A stretch of DNA of 64,000 nt from PALSA-612 sp963711315. GTDB taxonomy: Bacteria > Actinomycetota > Thermoleophilia > Gaiellales > Gaiellaceae. This document shows positions 29,853 to 41,104 of this stretch, piece after piece. Under the pieces are notes generated by a model that worked only from the letters and a program-made list of their open reading frames with translations, searched no databases and was not told the origin of the DNA. The DNA lies in assembly GCA_963711315.1 (NCBI GenBank), contig CAVQDQ010000002.1, positions 62,001 through 126,000 on the forward strand. The letters run 5' to 3'. The translations under genes were made by a program, and so were the position numbers. The stretch's first letter is position 1; the number at the start of each line of letters is the position of its first letter.

Positions 29853-32800
29853 ATGGTCACCATTACCGATGTGAGCCCGAACAGGTCCAACATGTCGTTT
29901 GGACCGAATTGGCAGGACGTGACCGGGCGGATGCTGTCGCTCGCGAGCTCGGACGACGGCAAGCTCGTCTTCGCCGGCTCGCTCTCCAGTGGCCTGTGGG
30001 TCTCAGAGGACGGTGGCGAGTCCTGGGCGCAGCTGGCATGGGAACAGCCCGCACCGGATCAGTTCGGCGTGCCGGGCGCCCTCGGTGGATGCTGCATTCC
30101 GTCGGTCGCGGTCGGGCCGGAATCCGCGCGCTGGTCGGTCGAGCGCAATCCACGTTTCCTGGCCGACATCACCGGTGACGGCCGCGCCGACATCGTCGGG
30201 TTCGGCGATACAGGCGTGTGGACGGCGCTGAGCAACGGCGACGGCACCTTTCAGCCTCCACGGGTCGTGCTTGCGGACTTCTGCCTCCAGGCTGGTGGGT
30301 GGCGCGTCGACCGGCATCCCCGCTTCCTGGCCGACATCACCGGCGACGGCAAGGCCGACATCGTGGGCTTCGGCGATGCCGGGGTGTGGACGGCGCTGAG
30401 CAACGGCGACGGCATCGTTCGGAGCGCCGCAGTTCGTGCTTGGCAGACCTCGGCTTCGAGGCCGGAGGCTGGCAGGTGGAGAAGCATCCCGCGCTTCCTG
30501 GCCGACATCACCGGCGATGGCAGGGCCGACATCGTCGGCTTCGGCGATGCCGGCGTGTGGACGGCGCTGAGCAACGGCGACGGCTCGTTCGGAGCGCCGC
30601 AGTTCGTCGTTGGCAGACCTCGGCTTCGAGGCCGGAGGCTGGCGGGTGGAGAAGCATCCCCGCTTCCTGGCCGACATCACCGGCGACGGCAAGGCCGACA
30701 TCGTCGGCTTCGGCGATGCCGGCGTGTGGACGGCGCTGAGCAACGGCGACGGCACGTTCCAGGCGCCGCAGTTCGTCGTCGCAGACCTCGGCTTCGAGGC
30801 CGGCGGCTGGCGCGTGGAGAAGCATCCGCGCTTCCTGGCCGACATCACCGGCGATGGCAAGGCCGACATCGTCGGCTTCGGCGATGCCGGAGTGTGGACG
30901 GCGCGGAGCAACGGCGACGGCACGTTCCGGAGCGCCGCAGTTCGTCTTCGCAGACTTCGGCTTCGAGGCCGGCGGCTGGCGGGTGGAGAAGCATCCGCGC
31001 TTCCTGGCCGACATCACCGGCGATGGCAAGGCCGACATCGTCGGGCTTCGGCGATGCCGGCGTGTGGACGGCGCTGAGCAACGGCGACGGCATCGTTCGG
31101 AGCGCCGCAGTTCGTCTCGGCAGACCTCGGCTTCGAGGCCGGCGGCTGGCGCGTGGAGAAGCATCCCGCGCTTCCTGGCCGACATCACCGGCGATGGCAA
31201 GGCCGACATCGTCGGCTTCGGCGATGCCGGCGTGTACGTGGCGCTGCCAAACGCTGACGGCGTCTTCACCGGACCAGTCCGGTTCGTGCTGCCGAACTTC
31301 GGCCACCTGCTGACCGTCCTCGCCATCGCGCGAAGCGACCGCGAGATCGAGGACGCAGGCATCTGGCGTTCCACTGACGGTGGTGGGACGTGGTCGCCCG
31401 TCCACTCCTTCCCGCGGCCAGGAGGGGGCCTGCCCGCCGCCGGCCAGCTGGTCTGGGCGCCGGGCACTGCACACCTCGTCTTCGCCGCCGGCGAGAACTC
31501 GCTGGCTGTCAGCCGGGACGCTGGTGCGACCTGGCAGACAGCCACAGGCCAAACCGTCGCTCTCCAGCCCCTCGTGCCAGCCAACCATGTGGCCGTCGCC
31601 GCCACGCCCGCCGGGACACTGCGTCCGCCGGCTGTCTACGCGCTGGCCAACAACATGATCCAGGTCTCTCTCGACGGTGGCGATACCTGGATCCCCGACG
31701 CCGGCGCGGTGCCGAGCCCGATCGGGAGCGCCGTCGCTCTGGCCAATGGGAACAACGAATGCGTCATGGTGGTGTCGCCACGTTCCCCGTTCGAGGTGTT
31801 CGTCACGCGTAATGCGAACGCACACCCGAACCTGCCCCAGTTGTTCCGCGGTGACTTCAGTGACTTCGCGCAGACGATGGCGTCGACGTGGCAGGACGTT
31901 CCGATCCCGACGGTCGGCGGCCAGGACTCCGGAAACGTGTGGCTCGCAATCACCCGGCCCGGGCAGGGTGAGGCGCTGTTCTATGGGCCGCAACGCTTCT
32001 TCGGGGACAACATCGGCGAGGCGTCGGTCGCACCGCTCGATCCCCAGTCCGCGTCGGACTGGCAACAGCTCGACACCACAGGCCAGGTCCACGTCGACCT
32101 CCATGGCCTGTTCCTGTCTCCCGATTTTCACGCCGAGTTCGACGACGGCAGGTACGTGGCGAACTGCGGGCACCGTTTGGCTCCTGAGCGACGGCGGCAT
32201 CGATCGGAGCACCGACGGCGGGATCACCTTCGAGCCGGCGGGGAGCATCAGTTCGCTGTCCACGGTGAACTTCGCCGGTGCCGCGGTCGCAGGGCAGGGC
32301 CCATTGCTCTCGCTCAACACCGGTGACAACGACGGTTTCGCCTCCCGCGACGGCGGACAGCACTGGCGCTCGCAGCAGTACGGCGGCGGGGACAACGACA
32401 CCTCCTGGGCCGACCCGTTGCGGCCGCATTCGATGCTCATCTTCACGCCGCGCTGGGACGCAGACTCGTGGCGCTGTACGAGACTCAGCCCGGCAATCTC
32501 CCCGACATCAGCTCCTCCAATCATCGACAGATCATCCCCGGGCCCTCGTTGCGAAAGGGAAGCAGGATCTGGAACGCCAGCAGCGGCTTTGGGATTCGTG
32601 GCTTCCGTCCGCTCGTCCATAACCTGCCTGCGGACGACCCATCGCTGCCCATGGACTGCGTGGTTATCCGCTTCTTCGGCAACTTCAGGAGGGACGATCC
32701 GCCTACGACATTCGGCGACCATCTCGCCGTCCTACTTCGCGCCCGTGACCTGCGCGACATCAAGGAGCGCACCGACTGGGACACTCCGGGGGGATGGCTC

Positions 32801-34783
32801 GTCGACCGGCATCCCGCGCTTCCTCGCCGACATCACCGGTGATGGCAAGGCCGACATCGTCGGCTTCGGCGATGCCGGAGCGTGGACCGCTCTCAGCAAG
32901 GGCGGCGGACTCTTCGCCGATCCGCAGTTCGTGCTGGCAGAGCTCGGCTTCGAACAGGGCTGGCGAGTGGACAAGCACCCGCGCTTCCTGGCCGACATCA
33001 CCGGTGATGGCAAGGCCGACATCGTCGGCTTCGGCGATGCCGGCGTGTGGACGGCGATCAGCAACGGCGACGGCATCGTTCCAGGCCGCGCAGTTCGTGC
33101 TGGCAGAGCTCGGCTTCGAAGCAGGGCTGGCGAGTGGACAAGCACCCGCGCTTCCTGGCCGACATCACCGGTGATGGCAAGGCCGACATCGTCGGCTTCG
33201 GCGATGCCGGCGTGTGGACGGCGATCAGCAACGGCGACGGGTCGTTCCAGGCGCGCGCAGTTCGTGCTGGCAGACTCGGCTTCGAACAGGGCTGGCGAGT
33301 GGACAAGCACCCGCGCTTCCTGGCCGACATCACCGGCGACGGCAAGGCCGACATCGTCGGCTTCGGCGATGCCGGCGTGTGGACGGCGATCAGCAACGGC
33401 GACGGGTCGTTCCAGGCGCGCGCAGTTCGTGCTGGCAGAGCTCGGCTTCGAAGCAGGGCTGGCGAGTGGACAAGCACCCGCGCTTCCTGGCCGACATCAC
33501 CGGCGACGGCAAGGCCGACATCGTCGGCTTCGGCGATGCCGGCGTGTGGACGGCGCTCAGCAACGGCGACGGGTCGTTCCAGGCCGCGCAGTTCGTGCTG
33601 GCAGACCTCGGCTTCGAGGCCGGCGGCTGGCGGGTGGACAAGCACCCGCGCTTCCTGGCCGACATCACCGGCGACGGCAAGGCCGACATCGTCGGCTTCG
33701 GCGACGCCGGGGTGTACGTGGCGCTGAGCAACGGCGATGGGTCGTTCGCCTTCACGCCGCAGGTCGCCCTCGAGGACTTCGGTTTCGACCAGGCGCTGGC
33801 GCGTGGAGAACCACACGCGGCTCCTGGCCGACGTGACCGGCGAGAAGAGGGCCGACATTGTCGGATTCGGAGATGCCGGGGTGCTGGTCTCGCCGGCCCT
33901 GACGGGCGGCACCTTCCGGGAGCAGCCGCTGTTCGTCATCCCGAACTTCGGTCACCGCAAGAGTGGCCCCGCCGAGCAGGTCGGGCCTTTCCTGCCGGAT
34001 CCGAGCATCGGCGTCGTGCAGGCCTCGGGTGGCCACGAGGGCACAGTGTTCTACGTCGGCGGCAATGTGAGCAAGCGGCTCTGGAAATGGACGGAGGGAA
34101 TGGCCGTCTGGCAACAGCTCATCCCGGGAGGGGGCGCCAACCAGGCGAAGCGCTTCTTCGTCAGTCCTTACGACCCGAACCTGCTCTACGTGATCGACGG
34201 CGATCGCATCAAGCGCTCCGATGACGGCGGCACCACCTGGCAGGTGGACGAAAGCCTGGAGCGCATGGTCACGTGCAACGGCCGGATCCCGGCCAATCGC
34301 GACGAGGTGGGCGACACGACCCAGGTCGTCCTGAGCGACATGCAGTTCGACCCGTTCGACGGGCTCAAACGGTTCGCGGTCGGCGTCGCCGGGGCCTTCA
34401 TGACCACCGACGGTGTGACCTGGCAGCGTTTGCTGGATACCGGAGCGATGCGCGGACTGCCGACGAACTGCTTCTTCGACCAATGGTCCGTGCCGTCGGA
34501 TCCGTCCCTGTACGTGGGGTTCGCCGGACGAAGCATCGTGAAGATCAGCGACCTCGGGCTAGGTGGGGGAGTGATCCTGCTCACGACGCCCCCCGCCGCA
34601 GCAACGGAACGTGGGCCGCTGGAGCGGCCGACAACCCGGGTCCGTATTGCTGATGGCCGGCTGGGCACCGCGGAGGCCGGTCCTGACGAGCGCTTCTTCG
34701 TCACTCTCGACGACGGACAGTCCATCGTGGTCGACGCCGACGAGGTGACGGTGCTGGATGCCTCCGCCCCGTTCAGTGGCTGA
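29853..34783 (+). CDS. giant FG-GAP/VCBS and BNR repeat protein (multiple frameshifts)
   Basis: A gene of about 1,640 codons split by frame changes. Start ATG 29853 (MVTITDVSPNRSNMSF). In order: a BNR/Asp-box segment (VSEDGGESWAQL), a block of seven 56-residue FG-GAP-like units (core FLADITGDGKADIVGFGDAG), a long BNR/sortilin-like region (SRDAGATWQT, SLDGGDTWIPDAG), a second block of seven units, another BNR region (SDDGGTTWQVDES) and a C-terminal tail (RFFVTLDDGQSIVVDADEV). No signal peptide is visible. Both repeat types form beta-propellers; carbohydrate or surface binding is a guess. Confidence 0.8.
30151..31260 (+). repeat. tandem FG-GAP repeat block 1, seven units of about 168 bp
   Basis: Unit cores (TTCCTGGCCGACATCACCGG) begin near 30151, 30321, 30491, 30661, 30829, 30997 and 31168. 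Spacing is 168 bp (56 codons) where the frame is kept, and 170-171 bp where it is lost. Units are nearly identical at DNA level, indicating recent homogenisation and making the region hard to assemble. Confidence 0.9.
32816..33830 (+). repeat. tandem FG-GAP repeat block 2, seven units of about 167 bp
   Basis: The same core recurs near 32816, 32981, 33148, 33312, 33481 and 33648, with a degenerate last unit near 33811 (TGGCCGACGTGACCGG). Spacings of 164-169 bp alternate between frames. The last unit reads EKRADIVGFGDAGVLVSP. Confidence 0.88.
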
Positions 34784-34816
34784 GGCCAGAGTCCAGGGCC
34801 GCCGGCGCAGCGGGCC

Positions 34817-35190
34817 CTAGATCGACCGCAGGATCCGGCAGGGGACGCCGGCGGCTGCCGAGCGCGCGGGTACGTCGCGTAGGACGACGCTGCCCGCGCC
34901 GATGACGGCATCGTCACCGATTGTGACGCCCGGGCCGACGATCGTGCCCGCGCCGATCCAGACGTTGCGACCGATCGAGATCCGGCTTCGCACATTCCAT
35001 GCCCGCCGCGCGCTCCTCCGGATTCACGGGATGGGTGGCGGTGCAGAGCTGCCCCGCCGGGCCGATCTGCGTAAGCGCACCGATCGTGACGGGGGCGCCG
35101 TCGAGGATCACGCAGTTGAAGTTCAAAGAGACACGGTCTCCGAGCGTGATGTTCCAGCCGTAATCGCACTGGAAGGGCGCTTTCCTCCGT
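34817..35190 (-). pseudogene. truncated sugar O-acetyltransferase (LacA/NodL-like)
   Basis: Left-handed beta-helix acetyltransferase sequence in two frames: FQCDYGWNITLGDRVSLNFN and VTIGALTQIGPAGQLCTATH in one, then NVWIGAGTIVGPGVTIGDDA and PCRILRSI to TAG in the other. The N-terminal 60 or so residues of the family are missing. At about 35190 the coding similarity stops and a tRNA 3' half begins, so a rearrangement removed the 5' end. It is non-functional as given. Confidence 0.75.
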
Positions 35191-35211
35191 GTGTCTCTGC
35201 AGACCGGCTTC

Positions 35212-35252
35212 CTCACGAGCAGGAGGTCGGCGGTTCGACCCGTCACTGCTCA
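35212..35252 (+). pseudogene. tRNA 3' half, probably Val(CAC)
   Basis: The fragment starts at an anticodon loop CTCACGA (anticodon CAC) with 3' stem GCAGG. A T arm follows (GGCGG TTCGACC, apparently short of one C), then acceptor strand ACTGCTC and discriminator A. The bases before the loop do not pair, so the 5' half has been replaced by acetyltransferase sequence. A rho-independent terminator follows directly. Confidence 0.65.
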
Positions 35253-35262
35253 CTAGAAAAGA

Positions 35263-35285
35263 GCCCCGCTCAAGCGGGGCCTTTG
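35263..35285 (+). terminator. rho-independent terminator after tRNA remnant
   Basis: GCCCCGC (35263-35269) pairs with GCGGGGC (35274-35280) around TCAA, then CTTT. It follows an AAAAGA run, 10 nt after the tRNA fragment, as expected for the original tRNA transcript. Confidence 0.85.
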
Positions 35286-35565
35286 CACTTGCGGCCGGCG
35301 GCAACGTGGGATCCTTTCCGTCCCGATAGTCAGCCTTGCCAGGGCTTTCTGCGTCACCGTGGCGGTGTCTGCTTCCCAGACGGTGTCAGCGGTCAGAAGC
35401 AGTACCGCACGAGTCTGCGTGTGAAGTAGACGCCGCCGAGGCTTGAGCTCCCCGTACACGAAGTGAACCTCGAACCAATCGACGCGCGCTGCGCAGGGCT
35501 AGGGCGTAGCGGCCGACTCAACACCTGCTGTCCTGGCCTGGGCGCTCGACCGGGCCAGCTGGAAG

Positions 35566-36003
35566 CTAGCCGACCTGCTCGGCCAGCCCGATGAGGATGC
35601 CCTCAGGCCCTCGGATGTAACAGAGCCGATACTTATCCTCGTACTGCGCCAGCTCACCAACCAACTCGGCTCCGTGCGGGCGGAGCCGGGCGAGCGTATC
35701 GTCGATGTCCTCCACGGCGAACATGATGCGTAGGTAGCCGAGAGCGTTCACCGGGGCGTTCCGGTGATCGGCGACCGTAGGCGGCGTGAGAAATCGCGAG
35801 ATCTCGAGCCGGCTGTGGCCGTCCGGCGTGCGCATCATGGCGATCTCGACGCGCATGTGGCGCAGTCCAGTGACGCGCTCTGCCCAGTCTCCTTCGATCA
35901 TGGCTCGCCCTTCGAGCTCGAGGCCGAGCTCGGCGAAAAAAGAGATAGCGGCATCGAGGGATTCCACCACGATGCCGACGTTGTCCATCCGTTGAAGCGT
36001 CAC
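35566..36003 (-). CDS. VOC/glyoxalase-family protein
   Basis: 145 residues with two beta-alpha-beta-beta-beta modules: MDNVGIVVESLDAAISFFAELG at the start and LRIMFAVEDIDDTLARLRP in the second half. Possible metal residues include His/Glu in VEIAMMRTPDGHSRLEISRF. Start GTG 36003 (VTLQRMDN) is chosen by family length. Family members include lyases, dioxygenases and resistance proteins, so the reaction is unknown. Confidence 0.85.
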   Translation of the reverse strand: MTLQRMDNVGIVVESLDAAISFFAELGLELEGRAMIEGDWAERVTGLRHMRVEIAMMRTPDGHSRLEISRFLTPPTVADHRNAPVNALGYLRIMFAVEDIDDTLARLRPHGAELVGELAQYEDKYRLCYIRGPEGILIGLAEQVG

Positions 36004-36096
36004 GCGGCCCACTCTAGTTCTGTCGTCGCTTCGACACGCCCACGGACGAAGCGCACCGGCTGGGGTTGCGCCGGGGCGACGCATCTCGCGGGCAGC

Positions 36097-37053
36097 TCAG
36101 CGCGCGAGCCGAGGTGCCAGGTGTTCTCCGATCAGCACGATCGAGTCGAGGTCGGTGTGCAGGCTGTGCATAATCATCAGCCGATCGGCGCCGGCCTCGG
36201 CATACGGAAGAAGTGCCGCCGCGACCTCGTCGACGGAGCCGAATAGTCGCTGCTCGCTGGAGCCGGCGAACCAGTCGTCGAAGGTCAGCTCGCGCGGCCT
36301 GAGATCGTAGATCGCGCGTGCCCTGTCCATTGCCTCGTCACGGGTCTCCCCGACGATGCAGTGGATGGCGATCGAGAAGCGCATCGTCGCGGGATCACGG
36401 CCGACCTGGGCGCAGGCATCGATCACGCGCTGGCGGGCGTCGGGGAACTCCTGGGGGCGAGAGTCCCATGAGACGTTGTACTCGTCGGCGAAGCGAGCGG
36501 CCGGCAGCGTCGTCCCCGGCGTGCCGCGGCCACCGACGATGAGCGGGGGGTGGGGAGACTGCAGCGGCCTCGGCCTGCCGGGCGCGTTTTCGAGCGTGTA
36601 GTGGCTGCCGTTGAACGTGACCCGTTCCTCGGTCCACAGGCGATGCACGATCTCGAGCTGCTCGGCGAGCATCTGCTGGCGCACCCGCGGGCGCGGGAAC
36701 GGAAAGCCGAACGCCTCGTGCTCGCGGGCCATCCACCCCGACCCCAGCCCGAGCTCGACCCGGCCGCCCGAGATGTGGTCGACCGTCGCCACTGCGTTCG
36801 CGAGCACTGCCGGCGGACGAAAGGTCACCGGAGAGACCATGGTGCCGAGTCGCAGAACCGAGGTGCGCGCCGCCAGGCCGGCGATGACCGTCCAGGCGTC
36901 GTGGGCGACCCTGCCCAGCTCGTCGCTTGTCGAGATGTAGTGGTCTCCCGCAAAAAGCGTCGGGACTGCGGATCGCTCGCAGGCATCGGCAAGCGCGCAC
37001 CAGTCATGCCACGTGACGCCTTCCTGCGAAACGATCAGCAGGTCAAGGTCCAT
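36097..37053 (-). CDS. LLM-class F420-dependent oxidoreductase
   Basis: 318 residues of the luciferase-like monooxygenase fold. Seen: VPTLFAGDHYIS, RLGTMVSPVTFRPPAVLA and the hallmark GGRVELGLGSGWMAREHEAF, then PPLIVGGRGTPG. Actinobacterial proteins of this type mostly use coenzyme F420 rather than FMN; that is family knowledge. Substrate unknown. It is a single gene. Confidence 0.9.
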   Translation of the reverse strand: MDLDLLIVSQEGVTWHDWCALADACERSAVPTLFAGDHYISTSDELGRVAHDAWTVIAGLAARTSVLRLGTMVSPVTFRPPAVLANAVATVDHISGGRVELGLGSGWMAREHEAFGFPFPRPRVRQQMLAEQLEIVHRLWTEERVTFNGSHYTLENAPGRPRPLQSPHPPLIVGGRGTPGTTLPAARFADEYNVSWDSRPQEFPDARQRVIDACAQVGRDPATMRFSIAIHCIVGETRDEAMDRARAIYDLRPRELTFDDWFAGSSEQRLFGSVDEVAAALLPYAEAGADRLMIMHSLHTDLDSIVLIGEHLAPRLAR

Positions 37054-37252
37054 CGATCACCCTCCCCGATGCTCGCTCATGTTGGACACTATGCGGCAAT
37101 TAGGTCAGCTCCGGTCCTGAATCGCTGCATGAATCGCGAGGTGCCTCCCGGACGTCACGGCCGCTGATGCCAGGGGTTTCCTCCGCGCCGCCATCACACA
37201 TGCAAGGGCTACCCGACGTCGACGAAGCACGCGCGACGCGGAGTCACGTGGC

Positions 37253-37656
37253 TCAGCGTTGGCTCGGGCCGCGAAGGACCGGCTTGATGTCCAAGACCGG
37301 CGTCCCGTCGATCGCCTCGAGCGGCCCGACGATTAGACGACCGCCGTCGACAGCGCGTACGGTCACCCGGTGCAGACCGATCGGGTTCGGACGGTCTGAC
37401 GATCGGGTGTTGAAAACGCCGGCGAGCGGCCGGTCGACGTCATCTCGCGGATGCACTTCGAGAACGTCACGTTTCGCTTCGTGCAGCCATGTCAGGACGA
37501 TGAGCTACTGGCCTTCCTGAATCCCGTCGAGACCGGGGTGCACTGCACCGCAGGCATGATCTCGATCGTGGCGTCGGGCGCTCCCTCGTCCCCCTGGCGC
37601 GGCGCATTTGCCCGGTCGACGAGCTCTGACCGAACGACGCCGATCGGGTGGAGCAT
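37253..37656 (-). CDS. trmO: TrmO/TsaA-like tRNA methyltransferase (frameshifted)
   Basis: Two frames together give a full TrmO of about 134 codons: an N-terminal MLHPIGVVRSELVDRAN and PDATIEIMPA, then DVDRPLAGVFNTRSSDRPNP and IGLHRVTVRAVDG in another frame. The RSSDRPNPIG loop is the family signature. TrmO N-methylates t6A37 in tRNA using SAM in a beta-barrel fold. At least one indel lies between 37460 and 37530. GGGGAG lies upstream of ATG 37656. Confidence 0.8.
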
Positions 37657-37732
37657 GCATGCGTCGAGGCTCCCCACCTAACCATTCTCCGCGACGGCGG
37701 CCCTATTGCGGCGCCTAGCGAACCCGGGCGGG

Positions 37733-38887
37733 CTATCGAGCGATCACGAAGCGTTTCCGGTTGTCGACACGGAGGATGCTGACGGGTACGGTGGCGCGGT
37801 AGCCCGTCTTCGCGTCGATCGTGATCGCGCCGGTTGCGCCGCGGTAGCCCTTGGTTGCCCGCAGCTCACGCTGGACGGCCGCGAAGCCGTAGCTCCTCGC
37901 CCTGTCGATCGCCGCGAACAGGATCTTCGCGGAGTCGAAGGTGAACGAGCCCCAGACGCCGGGCTTCTTGCCGAACGCCGCGCGATACTGGCGCACGTAC
38001 GCCCCGGCCGAAGGCATCTCCGTCGCCGCGGGAACGCCGCTGAAGACACATCTCTGCGCTTCCGCCAGCGTCGTGCTCGCGACGAAGCCGTTGTCGACGT
38101 TCGCAAGTCCCATCAGGCAGCGTGGGCTGCTGCCGGCCGCGGCGAGGGCTTTCGCGATCTGCACGCCCTCGGGGAAGTACGTGCTCACGTAGACGAGGTC
38201 GGGTTCTGAGGCCAGAGCGCGCACCACAAGGTCGGCGTAGTACGTGCCCTTCGTGCCCGGATCGGTCGTCTCGCGGACCGACGTCCACGTGACCGACGCG
38301 CCGTCACCCACGAGCGCGCGACGCAGACGGTTCGCCATTCCCTTCGTGAACGCGCCGTTCGCCGTGTCGTCGACGAGCATTGCGATGCGCCTGACGCCGA
38401 TTCGCTTGACGTACGCCCTCTCGACGGGCGCGATCTGCGTGTTCATTGGCTGGACGGTCGCTCCAGCGCCGGCGGTCTCGTCACGTGACGTCATCCACAG
38501 AGGCAGGACGCGGTTCCTCCGGTAGAGCCCGAGGTTGGCGATGCCGACCGAGGAGTTGTACGGCCCGACCAGGAAGCCGATCCCCTCCGCGATCACCTTT
38601 CGTGCTACCGGTCGTGCATTCGCGGCGTCGCCCTTGTCGTCGGCGCGAAAGATCGCAACCTTGCGGCCGTCCCAGAGCCCGCCCTGGGCGTTCAACTGCT
38701 TGACCGCGAGGCGAACGCCTCGAAGCTGGTCCAGCCCATTCGGGGCCTGGTCTCCGCTGAAGGGCGCTTCGACGGCGATGAGAAGCGGTCCCGTCGAACC
38801 TGACCCGGCCGCGGTCACAGCGAGCGCAAGCAGGCCTGCCAGGAGAACAAACCAGGCCGCGCGTGTCCAAGCGATCATCTCTCCCAC
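37733..38887 (-). CDS. branched-chain amino-acid-type ABC substrate-binding protein
   Basis: 384 residues, periplasmic-binding protein type 1 (LivJ/Leu-Ile-Val receptor family). An N-terminal signal segment (AAWFVLLAGLLALAVTAAG) lacks a clear lipobox Cys. Domain motifs include GPLLIAVEAPFSGDQAPNG, RGVRLAVKQLNAQGG and GFLVGPYNSSVGIANLGLY. Start may be GTG 38887 or ATG 38878. No permease or ATPase genes of the matching type adjoin it, so it may work with a distant transporter or be a sensor. Confidence 0.85.
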   Translation of the reverse strand: MGEMIAWTRAAWFVLLAGLLALAVTAAGSGSTGPLLIAVEAPFSGDQAPNGLDQLRGVRLAVKQLNAQGGLWDGRKVAIFRADDKGDAANARPVARKVIAEGIGFLVGPYNSSVGIANLGLYRRNRVLPLWMTSRDETAGAGATVQPMNTQIAPVERAYVKRIGVRRIAMLVDDTANGAFTKGMANRLRRALVGDGASVTWTSVRETTDPGTKGTYYADLVVRALASEPDLVYVSTYFPEGVQIAKALAAAGSSPRCLMGLANVDNGFVASTTLAEAQRCVFSGVPAATEMPSAGAYVRQYRAAFGKKPGVWGSFTFDSAKILFAAIDRARSYGFAAVQRELRATKGYRGATGAITIDAKTGYRATVPVSILRVDNRKRFVIAR

Positions 38888-39000
38888 CCCCGGCGGGAGT
38901 CTAACGAGCCAGCTCTGCGAGGAGATCTGCGTCGCGACAGAGAGCTGGCCCGGCTAGGCCGCCTTGCGCGCGCTTACGCGCAGCGATCAGACATCAAGGG

Positions 39001-39741
39001 CTACGTGACGTCGCGGCGGTTCGTCACGAGCGCGCCTGCCAGGACGAACGCGGCCGCATAGGCGGCCAGCACGGCGCCGCCGCTCAGCGCGGACAGCAGG
39101 TGTACGGAGGAGTCGCCGACGGTGTCACCGGTCATCGCGGTGCCCGCCGCGCCGGGCGCGTAGCGGGCAACGTCCGGGCAGGTACTGGAAGAGCAGGATC
39201 TCGACGACGAAGACCCAGGCGAAGAGGCCGACGATCGCGAACACCTGGTTGCGCACGAGGGCGCCGATGCCGACGCCGACGGCTGCCCAGAGCGCGGACA
39301 TCGCGATCGTGCCGAGCACGAGGCTGCGTACGTCGCCGGAGTCGATCAGCACGTCGTAGCCGCGCGCGCGGATCATCGCCACGCCGCTGCCGAGCGCGAG
39401 GCCGCGCCGAGCGCGCCGAAGCAGATGCCGACGATCATGCTCGCGAGCACCTTGGCGGTGACGACGAGCGTGCGGGCGGGCGTGAAGACGAACGTCGCAC
39501 GGATCGTGCCGTGCCGGAACTCGCTCGTCATCGCCATGACGCCGATCATGGCTGCGAAGACCGCGGCGAACGCCGCCGTTGCCGATCAGCTCTCGCTGGT
39601 TCTCGGGCAGCGAGAGATCGGACTCGGTGCCGAAGCTACCGGCGATCACGCCGAACAGGATCAGCGCGACCAGGCCGAGCAGCAGGCCGAGGTTCGTCCG
39701 CGTCGTCGCCATCTTGCGGAGCTCGGAGCGGAGCTGCGCGA

Positions 39742-39745
<4 letters not shown>
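39001..39745 (-). CDS. ABC-2-type permease (frameshifted)
   Basis: Hydrophobic transporter subunit in several frames. The N-terminus VIAQLRSELRKMATTRTNLG and the first segment LLLGLVALILFGVIAGSFG are typical ABC-2 permease starts. Later pieces include VGVGIGALVRNQVFAIVGLF and the C-terminal AAYAAAFVLAGALVTNRRDVT. Indels near 39580, 39410 and 39175 break it. GTG 39745 overlaps the stop of the ATPase gene (GTGA). It should export a drug, lipid or polysaccharide with that ATPase. Confidence 0.75.
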
Positions 39746-40708
<963 letters not shown>

Positions 40709-40802
40709 CTCTGGGCTCCCATAGCGTCCGCGATCGGCGTCTCGTGGACATCAGGGCAGTCCACGTTCTCTGGTCAGTAGTTCCAGGCAGCGGCCGAGGC
40801 TG

Positions 40803-40857
40803 TTGACGACGCTGCTTCGTCAGCGTACGATTAACCGTACGGTTTTCCGTACGGTTT
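40803..40857 (+). promoter_or_regulatory. toxin-antitoxin promoter with palindromic operators
   Basis: TTGACG (40803-40808) and TACGAT (40825-40830), 16 bp apart, make a plausible promoter. Directly downstream are two copies of the palindrome CCGTACGG (40835-40842 and 40847-40854), 12 bp apart centre to centre. They end just before the antitoxin start, the usual autoregulatory layout. Confidence 0.75.
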
Positions 40858-40861
40858 GGCC

Positions 40862-41104
40862 ATGCCTCGAATCGTCACCGCAGAAGATCTACGCGCTCGT
40901 CTCGGTCGGGAGCTCGACGCGCTCCGCGACTCCGACGAGGTGCTCTACGTCTCGAAGCGCGGCCGCCTGACGGGGGTCCTCGTCGACGTCGAGCGCTACG
41001 CGGATCTCGTCGAGCGCCTCGAGTACCTCGAGGACAGCCTCGCGGCCCTCCAGGCACGCGATGAAGCGGAGCTCACGGTGCCGTGGGCAGACATTCGGGA
41101 GTAG
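40862..41104 (+). CDS. Phd/RelB-type antitoxin
   Basis: 80 residues beginning MPRIVTAEDLRARLGREL. A Phd/YefM-like DNA-binding N-terminus (SKRGRLTGVLVDVERYADLV) and an acidic C-terminal segment (ALQARDEAELTVPWADIRE) for toxin binding are evident. The palindromic CCGTACGG sites upstream should be its operators. A RelE/ParE-type toxin sequence follows at once. Confidence 0.85.
   Translation: MPRIVTAEDLRARLGRELDALRDSDEVLYVSKRGRLTGVLVDVERYADLVERLEYLEDSLAALQARDEAELTVPWADIRE

Noticed and set aside
30151..33830. Regular near-identical repeats that might be a CRISPR array
   Set aside because: The period is about 168 bp, there are no unique spacers, and the repeats translate into an FG-GAP protein motif.
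35286..35565. Minus-strand open frame MYGELKPRRRLLHTQTR and onward at 35253-35459
   Set aside because: Partly protein-like, but it overlaps the terminator and tRNA remnant, lacks a ribosome binding site and matches nothing I know. I treat the region as having no supported gene.
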